Below are positions 1 through 12,744 of a stretch of 64,000 bases of DNA, piece after piece. This DNA comes from Spinellus fusiger (taxonomy: Eukaryota; Mucoromycota; Mucoromycetes; Mucorales; Phycomycetaceae): positions 186,001-250,000 of the forward strand of contig JALLLS010000009.1 in the NCBI GenBank assembly GCA_025094145.1. The letters run 5' to 3'. The notes under the pieces are model-generated. The model saw only the letters and a program-made list of their open reading frames with translations, searched no databases and was not told the DNA's origin. The stretch's first letter is position 1, and each line of letters begins with the position of its first letter. The position numbers and the translations under genes were made by a program.

Positions 1-252
1 AAGCCAAGCGGTCCTCCAAAGACGTCCCCCGTGAAGAAGGAGAGAGAAAGAAAAAAAAGGTCCCCTGGTGTGGAAAGTGGACTGCTTATTGTGGACAGCA
101 CCAGCCACCCAAGCCCATGGTCTCTTACAAGTCACACGAGGAATCCACACACTTTTGGAACCTCTTTCTTTCTCTTGTTTATTTTCAAAAGGGAGCTCTC
201 CTTTGTTTTTTGTTGTTTTTTTGTTGTTTTTTGTTGTTTCTATTTCATTGAC

Positions 253-1280
253 ATGTCTCGTCCGGAACATATTGCGCCCCCAGAGATCGTACGGCTATTT
301 TTATTGTTGTTATTGTTGGTAGCCTTGGTTCTTATGCTCTTTTCTGTAGTTTTATAATGAAGACGAAGCCAGAAAGTACACAGACAAGTAGGTCATTAAA
401 GAAGCCTCTCTTACATTGAGTTCCCGGATTGCCTCTATCCAGGCTGAAATGGCTTACCGAACCCTTGAGCTTCTCAATCTGACGCCTGGACCCAAGTTTC
501 TCCTTGATATTGGCTGTGGATCAGGCCTCAGTGGTGAGATTCTGTCTGAAGAGGGCCATGTGTGGGTAGGCATGGATATCTCTCCCCACATGATTGATGT
601 AGCCAGAGAGAGAGAAGCCGAGGGGGATTTGTTTGTTCAGGATGCAGGCCAGGGTGTGGGCTATCGTCCAGGCACATTTGATGGTGTGATTAGGTAAGCC
701 CATGCCACACGAACTTGCTCGGGAGGAAGCACACCATCTCTTCTCACCTGTTCACTGTCACCTCTGTGCTAGTGTCTCTGTCCTGCAGTGGTTATGCAAT
801 GCAGACAAAACGATTCACCGCCCCAAGGCTCGCCTCCAGCGCTTCTTCTCCACTCTTTATGCCGCCATGAAGAAGAGTGCGCGTGCTGTGTTCCAATTCT
901 ATCCAGAAAATGACGATCAAATCCAACTCATTATTGACGTTGCCACTCGCTGTGGATTTGAGGGTGGTCTGTTGGTGGACTATCCCAACTCCAAAAAGGC
1001 CAAAAAGTACTATTTGTGTTTGTTTGCTGGACAACAGACAGGAAGGAGGAATGAGCTGCCCAAGGCATTAGGAGAAGACGGAGAAATGCACCCTGATGAG
1101 CTAAAGTCTATTGCGAATGAAGGCAGAAGAGCAGTTGCACGTAAGAAGAAGGGCGGAAGAAGCTCCGTAAAGGACAAGAAGTGGGTGCAACACAAAAAGG
1201 AAGTGGCACGCGATCGGGGAGACAAGGCCATTGCCAATGACTCCAAATATACTGCTCGAAAGAGAAAAGTCCGCTTTTAA
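253..1280 (+). CDS. BUD23: 18S rRNA (guanine-N7)-methyltransferase Bud23
   Basis: Four exons: 253-288, 350-387, 421-693, 773-1280, coding 284 aa. Bud23 (human WBSCR22/BUD23) with Trm112 methylates a guanine of 18S rRNA and is needed for 40S maturation. Seen: N-terminal [12 protein letters not shown] then [12 protein letters not shown], the SAM-binding motif [21 protein letters not shown], and [14 protein letters not shown], all typical of the family. The C-terminus is the basic Lys/Arg-rich Bud23 tail ending KRKVRF. The ATG at 253 is chosen because it matches the family N-terminus; the frame stays open upstream but the preceding DNA is a T-rich leader. Intron 2 (388-420) is only 33 nt, keeps frame and carries an in-frame TAG, so it must be removed. 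Next gene downstream is on the same strand 717 bp away. Confidence 0.93.
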
Positions 1281-1996
1281 CCTATTTATATCTATTGTCG
1301 ATAGAGGAAGATGTTTGTGGTTGTCACTATTTTTGTTGCCATCTCCTTTTATCTTTTGATCTTATTTTCCACTCACTCTTTTGTGTCCACTGAGGTTGTC
1401 CTGGCAACCCATTCCCCTCTCTTCTCCTCCCCTGTAGCCAATAAACATAGAGCACACACTCCATGACAACCCTTCTTACTATAAAAAGAACAGCTGCTAT
1501 TGATAAAGGGGAGAGGTCTTTATTAATTCAGCTTGTCCTCCCTTCATTCAATGTCCGTTGACACTGTGATGGGTTGGATGGACTAGAGTCATGTCATCCC
1601 GCCACTCTCTTTTTACTCTCTTTTCACTCTTTGGGTGCAAGTCAGAAAAAGTCTTTTTTCTTTTCTTTTCTTCTTCTCCCTTTCTTCTCCCTTTTTTCCT
1701 TTTTCCTTTTCTTTTCTTTCCTTTTCTTTCCATTCACTTTATCCGCCCTTACCTGCCTCATCTGTGCACTCCACTCACCTCTCATCACCAACGTATGTCT
1801 AGCAGTGTCTGTGTCTGTCAGATTATAAAAAAAACCCAGTCACTCATCTCTTCTTGTAACTATGTGTCTTGCTTTAGGTGTCTCTTCTGGTGTGGCCTAT
1901 AAGTGATACTGTCCACCCACGTATAAAGAGCAAAGCAAAGCAAAACAAAAAAGACTCCTCTCCTCTTTGACAAGTTCTCTTATCTAACCTGTCATC
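1281..1996. other. Intergenic: BUD23 3' end and chitin synthase promoter
   Basis: No gene is supported. An AATAAA at 1440-1445 could serve polyadenylation of BUD23. The stretch 1650-1735 is a C/T-rich (pyrimidine) tract such as is common in fungal promoters; its open frames are low-complexity. Confidence 0.6.
1922..1928 (+). promoter_or_regulatory. Candidate TATA box of the chitin synthase gene
   Basis: TATAAAG lies 75 bp before the start ATG at 1997, downstream of the pyrimidine-rich tract. Position and sequence fit a core promoter; no experimental support is available here. Confidence 0.4.
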
Positions 1997-4900
1997 ATGG
2001 GCAAACCAAAGAATAAGCCCCATAACCTGTCAGATTTGTCTCAGCTGGACCCTCCCTCTGAAGATGCCATCTCCTCCACCCTCAAACTGCGCTTCAGAGG
2101 AGACATGTCTTACACTCAGATCAATGACTCAGTTCTAGTGTCCCTGAATCCTTACAAAGACCTGCAGCAGTACCAGGACTCCATCCAGTATGTGGCAGAG
2201 TACAAGGACACCACTTCAGACCATCTGGAACCCCTCCCACCGCATGTGTTCCAACTGACAAATCAGGCCTACCTCCACATGAGAAGAACAGGCATCGACC
2301 AATCCATTCTTATCAGGTAAACTAGCTCTACTGACAGGCATGGACTGACAGGCATGGATACTAGTGGTGAAACAGGCAGTGGCAAGACAGAGGCCCATCG
2401 ACTCATTCTCCAGCACCTGGTGTCTCTCAGCAGCCAGAAGAAGGAGTCCAAGCTACAGAACCAGATCCTGAATGTGTCAGTGATCTTGGAGGCATTTGGC
2501 CACGCTAGAACTGCACTGAATGCCAATGCTTCGAGATTTGGTAGATACATGGAAGTGCAATTTAATGAACGCGGTCGAATGATTGGTGCAAAGACACTCA
2601 ACTACCTCCTTGACAAGAGAAGGGTGACACACTGTCCTTATGGAGAACAGAGTTTCCATGTCTTTTATTATCTTTTAGCAGGTGCCTCAGAAGAAGACAA
2701 GTCCGTCCTGCGTCTCGAGGATGTTACACAGTATCCATACCTACGCAGAGCCATGCTCCAGGACTTTGGTGAGGCCGACAAGTACGAATCCCTCAAGAGT
2801 GCCCTTCGCTCGCTTGGATTTGGAAAACGCCATCAGGCCCGTATTATGCAACTCCTTGCCTGTCTTTTGCATCTGGGAAATCTCCAATTTGTAGACAATA
2901 CCAGTATGCAAGAAGCTGCCTATGTGAGAAACAACGACATATTGGAGCTGTGTGCTGATTTCCTTGGTGTTGATCCCACTCATCTCGAGAGTGTGATGAC
3001 CTACAAGACACAAATGATCAAAAAAGATGTCACTACCCTTATACTGAATGCCCAACAGGCAGCAGAGCAGAGAGATGAACTTGTTACTGCTCTTTATTCT
3101 CTTCTTTTTACATGGATTGTAGAGCATATCAACACCAAACTGTGCAGTGAGACAATCCACAACTTCATTGGTATTCTCGACATGCCTGGACCCCACACCT
3201 ACTATGCAGAGGCCTCCTTTGATCAGTTCTGTGTCAACATCGCCAATGAAAGAGTGCACAACTACATGCTCAGACAGATCTTTGAGTCTGACAGCTCAGA
3301 CTACCGCCTGGATGGCCTGGATGTCCCGGAAGTCCCTTACTTTAACAATGCGGCTTGCATTGAACTCTTGGCTCGTCCTAAGCATGGTCTGGTCGACATC
3401 ACCAACAGCCATAGCAAATCTTCCAGCAAGACAGATGCTAATATGCTGGATTCATTTGCAAAGTACAACAACAACCACGACTCTTTCTCTCTTAAAACAG
3501 CTACCACAGGCACACGCCAGTTCTCCATTCAGCATTTTGCTGGCCAAGTCACCTACACTACCGAGGGATTTTCTGAAAGCAACAAGGATGTATTGAGTGC
3601 TGACTTTGTATCCCTGTTCCGTGGCAATAACTCTGATGTCCCTACCTCCTACAACTCCTTTGTCGTGGAGCTGTTCACAGACAAGAGCATCAACACTGAA
3701 ACCCATCCCAAGCACTCGGAAGCTATTATGAATGCTCAACAGGTCAACAAGCCTACTCGTCTTCCTTCTATGCGACGCTCCAAGTCCAAGAGACGCAACA
3801 ATGCCAACAATGATGAGGATGAGCCCAAGGACTCCTCCAAAGACGACAAAAAGCTCTCGTTTGTCTTGTCCCAGTTGCAGTCTTCCTTGGATGACCTGAT
3901 GGCTACTTTGGATGAGACCATGCCCTGGTTTGTACTGTGTTTACGTCCCAATGATACCTCTGCTCCCAATGCCTTTGATCAGCAACGTGTCAAGGCACAG
4001 GTGCGTGCCTTGGGCCTGCCACAGCTGGCACAACGGCTGTCGATGAGTTTCACAAATTCATTCTACCATGATGAGTTTTGTCAGCGTTACATGCAGACAT
4101 TGGTGGCTGTGGGTGTAGAACAAGACCGGTTACCGCGTGCTCAGTGTGAGGCTGCTGCTGCAATCTTTGGCTGGTTAGGAACTCAAGCAGCTATTGGTAA
4201 TAGCAAGGTAATGTCTGTCTACTGCTGTGATTGGATTTTTGAGAGAGGGTATATCAGCCGTGGCAATCTCTTTATTGCTATAGATCATTCATTCATTTAT
4301 TCTTTTATCTTTCTTTTATCTTTCTTTTATCTTTCTAGATTTTCTTGGGTGAAAGTGCTTGGAGACATTTAGAAGATGGACTTCGCTCAGTAGAAAAAGA
4401 CGACCAACGACGTCAAAAGGATGAAAAACGTATTCACGACACACCTTCAGGAGCCATGCTACCTGTGAATATGGCACGTGAACATAGTACAAGTGCACTT
4501 TCCAATGTCTCCTTTGGATCTGGCATGGACTTACTTCCTCCTGGCAGTGGGGGTGAACATGCTGTTCATGACAGACGCAATCTGGCAGCAGGTGCTGCTG
4601 CTGCTGGTCTTCCTGTTCCTCGTGGGTATACAGGAGGAGGGGGAGGAGGCTCTGTGTATTCAGACGACAACCGTTCTTTTGTCTCTGATGATGATTACTA
4701 CAAGGACCAACCTTACCACAACTACCATGACAATGAATCTCAAATGGGATCCGAGGGATTCAGTTCTGCTGCTTCTGGCAATATGGAGCTCAAGAAGATG
4801 TTGCCTGTAACGACCGAAGTACCGCCGGAGAAAGAAGAGTTGTCGGCTGTACGTCGTCATTGGATTCGCTTTGTGTGGTTTATGACGTGGTGGGTGCCAA

Positions 4901-7566
4901 GCAAGGCCCTTGAATGCTGCGGTCGTATGAAGCGTGAAGACATTCAGCTGGCATGGCGTGAAAAACTGACGTTGTGTGAAATGATCTTGTTCATGTCACT
5001 CTTGGCTCTTTGGTTCTTGATCTTCTTTGGCAGTATGGTGTGTCCTCACCAGGATGTGTACTCTAGTTCTGAATTACAGGCCCACAGTGATCCTAATAAT
5101 GGGTTTATCTCTATTCGTGGTGAAGTGTTTGATCTCACCCAGTTTGCTCCACATCATTGGGCCAGTGATGTGATTCCCGCCTCAAGTATCATGGCCTATG
5201 CTGGTATGGATGCGAGTGATCTTTTCCCTGTGCCTGTGTCTGCTCTGTGTGAGGGAGTGACAGGCGAAGTGTCTCCCTTTGTTTCTTTGGACTTCCACAT
5301 CAATCTGACCGACAGCAATGCCAACTACCACGATTTTAGAGCTCAAAATACAGACTATCGTCCTGACTGGTATTATGAAAAGATGACTTACCTCCGCAAG
5401 AATTATAAAAAGGGTGTCATGGGATTCGATGTGAATGAAGTAGCTCGCCAGGCATCAAATCAAGTGAATCTCGGTGGTATTAACACCCTGCGTAGTTGGG
5501 CTATTTTGAATCAGAACATTTATGATCTTACCTACTACATCATGGGAGGTCGCCATATTCTTACACCTCAAGGCCAATCTGTCCCTGCTGTAGATATTAA
5601 CTTTATGGATGACTCTGTAGTGACTCTGTTTCATCAAAAGTCAGGCTCAGATATCACTGCTTATTGGAATGCACTGCCATTGGATCCTGTTATCAAACAG
5701 CGTCAGGAAGTGTGTTTGAAGAATCTCTTTTATGTGGGTTCTGTGGATCAACGTTCTTCTCCCAAATGTCTGTTCTCTGAATACCTCTTGTTAATTATCA
5801 CCGCCTTTTTGTGTTTGGTGCTTGTCTTCAAGTTCTTGGCTGCTCTCCAGTTTGGCTCTCGTCGTGATCCTGAGAACTATGACAAGTTTATTATTTGTCA
5901 AGTACCTTGTTATACAGAAGACGAGGAATCACTCAAAAAGACTATTGATTCCATTGCTGCTCTCAAATATGATGACAAGCGCAAATTGTTGTTTATTATT
6001 TGTGATGGTATGGTCGTAGGTGGTGGTAATGACCAGCCTACGCCTCGTATTGTATTGGACATTCTTGGTGTGGATCCCAATGTGGATCCCGAAGCTCTCT
6101 CTTTCTTCTCGGTGGGTGATGGCCAGAAGCAGCACAACATGGGCAAGATCTATTCTGGATTGTATGAATGTGCAGGCCATGTTGTTCCTTACATTGTCGT
6201 TGTCAAGTGTGGAAAGCCCAGTGAACGTCAGAAGCCAGGCAATCGTGGCAAGCGTGATTCCCAGTTGATCCTTATGCGTTTCCTTAACAAAGTCCACTTC
6301 AATGCTCCCATGGCACCTATGGAGTTAGAGATGTATCACCAAATTAAGAATGTGATTGGTGTTAATCCATCTTTCTATGAGTTCGTACTCATGGTGGATG
6401 CTGACACAGAAGTCATGCCTGATGGTTTGAATCGAATGGTCTCTTGTCTTGTGCATGATAGTAAGATCATTGGCTTGTGTGGTGAGACGGTCCTTTCCAA
6501 TGAAAAAGACACATGGGTGACAATGATTCAAGTGTACGAGTACTTCATCTCCCATTACATGATCAAGGCATTTGAGTCTTTGTTTGGCACAGTGACCTGT
6601 CTACCTGGTTGTTTCTCTATTTACCGTGTCAGATCTCCTACCAAGAACATTCCTTTGTTGATTTCCAACCAAGTCATCTCAGAGTACCAAGTCAACAAGG
6701 TAGAAACACTTCACCAGAAGAACTTGTTGCATCTTGGTGAGGATCGTTACTTGACGACGCTTATCCTTAAGCACTTCCCCAACTACAAGACCAAATTTAC
6801 ACCTGACGCCCGATGTGCTACCAATGCTCCTGACCAGTGGAGTGTGTTGGTATCCCAGCGTCGTCGATGGATTAACTCTACTATCCACAATCTTGGTGAA
6901 TTGGTGTTCTTGCCTCAACTGTGTGGTTTCTGCTGTTTCTCTATGCGCTTCGTCGTCATGTTGGATTTGATCAGTACATTGTTACAACCTGCCATTATCG
7001 GATACCTTGTCTATCTCATTTACTCTCTAGTGAGCTCACCCAGCGGTGTTCCCCTCATGTCCATTATTACTATTGCTGGTGTCTATGCCTTGCAAGCTAT
7101 TATTTTTATTCTTCACCGCAAATGGGAGCATCTTGCATGGATGATTGTGTCTATTTTTGCTATTCCCGTGTTCTCCTTTTATATTCCACTGTACTCTTAC
7201 TGGCATTTCGATGACTTCTCATGGGGTAATACGCGTGTCGTGTTGGGAGACGCAGGCAAGAAGGTAGTGATGGCTGATGAGGGCAAATTTGACCCTGCTT
7301 CTATTCCCACCATGACATGGGATGAGTACGAACAAGGATTGTATGCAGAAGATTGGAATGACAATGCATCCCTTGGATCCAAGGGGTCAGCACGCTCTGG
7401 CCACAGTCAGGGTACTTATTATAGCCAAGGCACTTATGTGAGCAGGCCAGCAGGAACAGGTCAATACATGGGACCAGCAGGCACACAATCCTTCATTGCA
7501 CCCAGTGCCTATTCGTACATACCCAGTAACCAATCGTACACACCCAGAGATTTCTCTGGTCTTTAA
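1997..7566 (+). CDS. Myosin motor-domain chitin synthase (class V/VII type)
   Basis: Three exons: 1997-2316, 2365-4207, 4339-7566; 1,796 aa. Makes chitin (beta-1,4-GlcNAc polymer from UDP-GlcNAc) at the plasma membrane; the motor domain helps target or hold it at sites of polarised growth. Domains in order: myosin-like motor (about residues 15-720) with P-loop SGETGSGKTE rebuilt across intron 1 (residues 107-116), switch I region NANASRFGRY and a diverged switch II LDMPGPH instead of the usual DISGFE-like motif; a membrane segment near 936-957; cytochrome b5-like segment VFDLTQFAPHHW near 985; membrane segment near 1201-1224; chitin synthase catalytic core with QVPCYTEDE, MVDADTEV and QRRRW (about 1560); then membrane helices. 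The tail ends in a Gly/Ser/Tyr-rich stretch and I do not see the DEK_C-type C-terminal domain common in Dikarya class V enzymes. Confidence 0.93.
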
Positions 7567-8710
7567 AGGACTTTAGGGGACGCTTAACTGAAATGGAATC
7601 ATTCAAAATTCCAAATAGCCTTTTTATCTTCATTCCATACTTTTCTATGACCTACAACTTCATGAATTCTATACATATAGACCTCGAACTTTAAATAAAT
7701 AAAGAAAAGAGTGTTTTGTACAATATCTATTTATAGCCTATATTAGCATTGATAAGTAACTACAGTAAGCTAACCTTGGCTTTTTATCACATCATTCTAT
7801 AAAGAGTTTTATAGAATTTCTACTATTCCTACTGTGTCCACTTTATGAGCTCATATTTTTTTTGCTTTTTTTTCTAGTAGATCCAACTTTGCCTTTGCTA
7901 AAGATCCAACTTGGCACCGTTTTCAGAAAAATAGAGCCTTAAGGTTTTGTTAATACCTAAAGTGGTTCCATTTCAAGTCTCTGTCCATTCATTACCTCCT
8001 TGGACCGGATATTGAAGCTGTTATTTTCTTTTTATGAAATGCATAAAATAAAACTGCTTATAATAAAAATAAAAATAAAAATAAAAATAAAAATAAAAAG
8101 GTTTATGCCACGGAGGATACTTTACAATGGACTCCGTGACATTGAATAGATAGAAAACATCCAATAGATAGAAAGAAAAGTGCCTGTTTTACTTCCCCCT
8201 CATCAAATCATAACTAAGATGTGTTAATGATGAGAATGAGAATGAGAATGAGAATGCCTACTGTCTATGCCTTTAGAATAGACTGTAGATAGTATGTATA
8301 CACGCGAATAGCTTATACTGATTTTATTTATTCAAATACTTTTGGCTGATATCGATAGATTAAGTTGTATTCTTGATCATAAAGATAGGAAGAAATAATA
8401 ATAAGCAATAAAGAATGATCTAATAATGATAATATGTTTAGTCTCAATTCCAGCTATAAGTTCGACATCATTTCCAAAGTCAAGTCAGATAGAATGTATT
8501 TTACATACTTAATTTACTATTATCACAGAATATATTTCTAATGATCTATTAGGTTTATATGGCCATGTCAACAGTAGTAGCACTCTATAAAAATATGATA
8601 ATGTCTAAAAATATGATAATGTACTTGGATTAATATTTTTTGTAAAGTTCAATGACTTAGAATTTATTGACAGGAAAAAAAAAGATACAATAAATATTTA
8701 CACAGTATTC

Positions 8711-9273
8711 TGTAGATAATTATGGAGTTCATTTTTAGACAAAACAAATAGAGTGCTTGGATACTTTATCTGTATAAACCACTGTCGATATAAGAGATGT
8801 TGGTGCTGTTTATCTTGGAAGTTCAAAATGTATCCACATCCACTGGTTATAGCTCTCCATTTCTATGGCCATTTCTTAAGATATGGTATAATATGTTGGT
8901 CAATCCAATACTATTCTGTTTAATTTGCAGTCTATTTTCTTCTTGTTTATTTCCTTCCTATACCAACAGCCACCACAGGTCGTTTGGATGGGTTGTATTT
9001 GAATTTCTTTTTCTTTTTCCAATACTAAATGTACTTTTGTAGGCTTATGGTTGAATTCTCTATAGCTATACTACATTAGACAGAGCCTTCTTTCTTAGTT
9101 TTGTCCTTTTGTCCTTTTGTCCTTTTGTCTGTTTGTCTTTTTTCTCTTACCAAATAATAAAGCACCTTTTTAGTAATCTCTACACTCGTCTAAAATACAA
9201 GGGCAAATCCTTGAATACTCTTGTATTTTTGTCTCATATTTTTACAGTGTCTCATTCTAGGTTATGGCTCTGT
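8711..9273 (+). repeat. Dispersed repeat, copy A
   Basis: 563 bp nearly identical, in the same orientation, to 28080-28661 (copy B). Differences are a few substitutions plus a longer GTCCTTTT/GTCTGTTT tract and a CTT insertion in copy B. Similarity starts at TGTAGATAATTATGG and stops abruptly after GGTTATGGCTCTGT; the flanks are unrelated. No terminal inverted repeat, target duplication or conserved coding frame was found: the frame open in copy A is interrupted by TGG to TAG in copy B. Could be a solo fragment of a larger mobile element or a recent segmental copy. Confidence 0.85.
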
Positions 9274-11503
9274 TCTACAGCCTGCACACCTAATAAGTAT
9301 CTGAATTTCAAACAAGCAATTCTACTTTTCTCTTACCTCATGAGAATGGGGTTTTTTTGTAGAATATCTCACTATCAAGGTGTATTATTATTATTATTTC
9401 CAAGTGTTGAAGATACTATTCACACATAGGGCCTGATAGCCACAATATACGAAGTCTTTTATTTGACAAAGTCAGGAATAAACATAAAAACATTTCAAAT
9501 AAAAAGTGATGATAAATACAGAAAGAATAGAAATAGGAAAATGGGAATAGACAAAGCCTCAAAATGAAGAGTGAACATGAAGCGTTTGTTGTAGGTGGAG
9601 TTTTTATACGCCAAGGTAAGGAACTGAGGGTGTTGATGATAATTAAACATCTTTATGCTATTAGACTGTATCTCTCTTTGTACGTATACAATAGTAGAAA
9701 CATTATATCTCATAACATATTTGGCTTGCAGATAAAGAAAGCAAGAATATATGTTTGGGAGGGTGGCTGTCATCCCAAAGCCATACATGTTTACACTCAC
9801 TCTTCTCAGCTTTTGCATTATGAGATAATACAGTGAATAAAGATGAAAAAGATATTGATCTGGATTGAAATACCTATTTCTATTTTGTATCTTTTATCTC
9901 CCTTTGCTATCTTTCAATGACTAAGTTCAATTCAATGACCCTTGGCAATAAGTTAAAAAAAAGCCTCTACTTCTACTGTACAAAAATCATTCTGAGCCTT
10001 AATAATAAAAGGCACATTTATTCCTATCTTGTGTCTTCTGGTCTAAATAATCAATACAGTTAAAACTGCCCACACTATGCTATTAACACCATCCGACTTG
10101 TTGATAAGGTTGAATTGTTTATTATGGGGATGATAGTGTATTGCATTAGCTTGGACTTTATGCCATACTCTCTATGAGTGAAGGTGGAGGCTCATTAGAC
10201 CCAAAATTACACAACATGAGTGCTCATGAATCCATTAAAGTCTTCTCATATGTCAACCATGTTATAAATGTGTCTCAGGCACTATAGTCTTTATCAATTT
10301 ATCTAGAGAGATGAATTTGAAAGTGTAGTAGCATTTCTTCTTCAACACACTTAGTCAGTATCAACACAGAACCTGGCTGTTGGTGTCTCAGAGAGTGTAG
10401 TTTATGTCTGCATTCATTGATAGGTGCTCTTCCTGAGGATAACCTTGGACATTCCTCTCTTCAGCCATTCATGAGTGGATTCTTTACATTATCGCAATCA
10501 AAGCAGCCCTCTAATGTTCTTCTGACAGTAGAAAGAGTCTATGTCTTATCCTGTGAGTCATGTCAGAGATAGACTGGTTACTTACTGGACTCAACATGAA
10601 TCTATAGACTATAGAGTCCATAGACTAGTGTCATTGTATGAGCATCACACAAAAGGATTTAAACAGGACAGCATGATGTGGTCATCTTCAAGGACACTGC
10701 CAAGTGACATGTAGATGCATTGAGACATCACTACGGATATTGAAATATCTGCAATCTCTCCAAGTTCTCAGTTTATTATCCTCACTTTCATTAGAAATAA
10801 AAGATTACACAGCAGCAATAACAGTAATAACAGTAGTAGCCGTTTTAAAATGAAAAATGCTATTCTGCTATTCTATTCTATCTCTTCATTAACATCTCTT
10901 ATTTGCGCCCATGGAGATTACTTAGTGGGCTGATGTATTTCTATTTATTTATTTTATATATCTCTTTTTATATCCCTAGCCATTGAGAAGTGTAATTATA
11001 CTAATAACTCCTTGAAGGCCATTGATAAAAAGAATTCTACCTATAAAAAGAACAGGTCTTTGTTTCCATAAGCTCAGGGTGTGTGTAGAGTAAAGAGTAT
11101 AGACTCTATATTATATCCTGGTGTAGATTAAATGTCACACTCAGAGTTACTGGTCATTGGCCCATAGCGATCCCCTTTGGCGACCTTTTTTCCCCTTGTC
11201 CCCTTTACCCATACAACAAGTGCATCTCTACTACCTTTGTGTAGTTATTGTTGCGTTGTCTATTTGGAGGTGTTTCCTTGCACAGTTAAAGCCACCGGAG
11301 TATATTTAAACCTATTTGCCTGCTATCAGTTTAGAATGAAGATGGAAAGAAGAAGAAAAAGAAAAAGAAAAGACAGTAGGAAAAGAACAGAAACTATCGA
11401 TCACAAGCAGATTCCATTTCTTATCGTCTAGTTCCATTTCCACAGAACAGATGTAGCCTGACATCTCCCTCCTAAATGATTCCTGTATACAAAAGGAGAA
11501 ATG

Positions 11504-11793
11504 GTAATAGTGATAGTGATAGTGATAGTGATAGTAATAGTAATAGTAATAGTGATAGTGATAGTAATAGTGATAGTGATAGTAATAGTGATAGTAATAG
11601 TAATAGTAATAGTGATAGTGATAGTGATAGTAATAGTCATAGTAATAGTAATAGTGATAGTGATAGTGATAGTGATAGTGATAGTGATAGTGATAGTGAT
11701 AGTATTAGTATTAGTATTAGTAATAGTAATAGTAATAGTAATAGTAATAGTAATAGTAATAGTCATAGTCATAGTCATAGTCATAGTCATAGT
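11504..11793 (+). repeat. AGTGAT/AGTAAT hexamer array (microsatellite)
   Basis: About 290 bp of tandem 6-mers, mainly AGTGAT and AGTAAT with AGTCAT and AGTATT variants clustered toward the 3' side. The variants are arranged in homogeneous blocks, as expected from slippage or unequal exchange. Because no unit contains a stop in two plus-strand frames and one minus-strand frame, long Ser-Asn-Ser-Asp, Val-Ile and Thr-Ile open frames appear, but these are repeat artefacts rather than genes. Confidence 0.9.
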
Positions 11794-12744
11794 AATAATA
11801 GTAATCATAATAACACTAATAATAATAAAAGAGCAGAGGAGAAAACAAGGATTTATAAGGGAATGTACAAGGCAAAAGGGAATCATCAGACAGATAAAAG
11901 ACACTCTTCTTTTCTGGCTGCATTGGCGTCATCTACAGCCATTTGAAATCGACTCTGGAGTCTTCTCATTACCTATTTAAGCAACAGAAGAAATGACCTA
12001 TTTAGGATATAATGAGGAACTTGTTTGGAGTTGGTACCATCCTATTTAGGAATAAATGGAATTCGCCTTGTATTCCTTTTTAGGGTGAGAGGGAGCCCTG
12101 TTTGGAAATGGATGAGGATCTGCCTGGTGTCTGTTGGGATGCCTTTCAAAATCACCTGATTCAGTGACTAGTGTAGGGAGACAAGGATAAAAGGGCTAAA
12201 GATCTCTCCTTTCCTTTCCTACCAGTACTTTTCATAGTCACAAGATGCTTTCTTTCAAAAGAAAAGATCAATATAGCGGAGATGAAATTATAATATTCTC
12301 AATCCCTTTCGTCCTTTACAGTTGGCTCAGTATATTTATGCATTTGAAATCCTATTTGTGCCTCCGAAGCACCCACAGACTGAACAATCGAGGCACCATG
12401 GTTAGGATAATAACCAATAATAACTCTTTGCTAAGATCCATTCTGCCCTCCTCAACACCCCGTATCGCCAATAGAGTGCTTTTATTTAATTGGTTGAGCT
12501 CTATTTATTTTTACTGCCATATAAAAGTCAAGGATTCCAAGTGCCACAAAAGTAGTGGCGGGATTTCCGTCTATTTTGTTTCTTTTCATTCCCAAAGACG
12601 ATCCTAAGACTGCTTATTCACTTCCGTTGATCCTTTCCTTCTTACTTTTATTGAAGCCAAAGATATAACTCAGCCCAGAGTGTACTTTGACTCTTCTGAT
12701 CTTTACATGCTCATTACACTCTTGTTGCTGATCAGTAGTGCACC

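Larger units (their letters stand above)
7567..12744. other. Gene-poor 5.2-kb AT-rich stretch
   Basis: No open frame here shows a recognisable domain or a convincing exon chain. Contents seen: 3' end of the chitin synthase transcript with AATAAA-like motifs near 7693-7706, (AAAAAT)n at 8061-8099, GAGAAT repeats near 8231-8256, dispersed repeat copy A (8711-9273), and a hexamer array (11504-11793). The rest is AT-rich sequence with no features I can name; decayed transposon sequence is possible. Confidence 0.6.

Noticed and set aside
253..357. BUD23 starting upstream at the in-frame codon near position 31
   Set aside because: The added residues come from a T-rich leader and do not resemble any Bud23 N-terminus, whereas the ATG at 253 begins exactly at the conserved SRPE sequence.
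8711..9273. Protein gene inside dispersed repeat copy A (81-codon frame starting near 8797)
   Set aside because: The nearly identical copy B has a stop (TGG to TAG) in the same frame and the product is a low-complexity hydrophobic string.
11428..11980. Three overlapping 150+ codon open frames (Ser-Asn-Asp, Val-Ile and Thr-Ile repeats)
   Set aside because: They are produced by the hexamer array, which has no stops in these frames; the non-repeat ends show no family resemblance.
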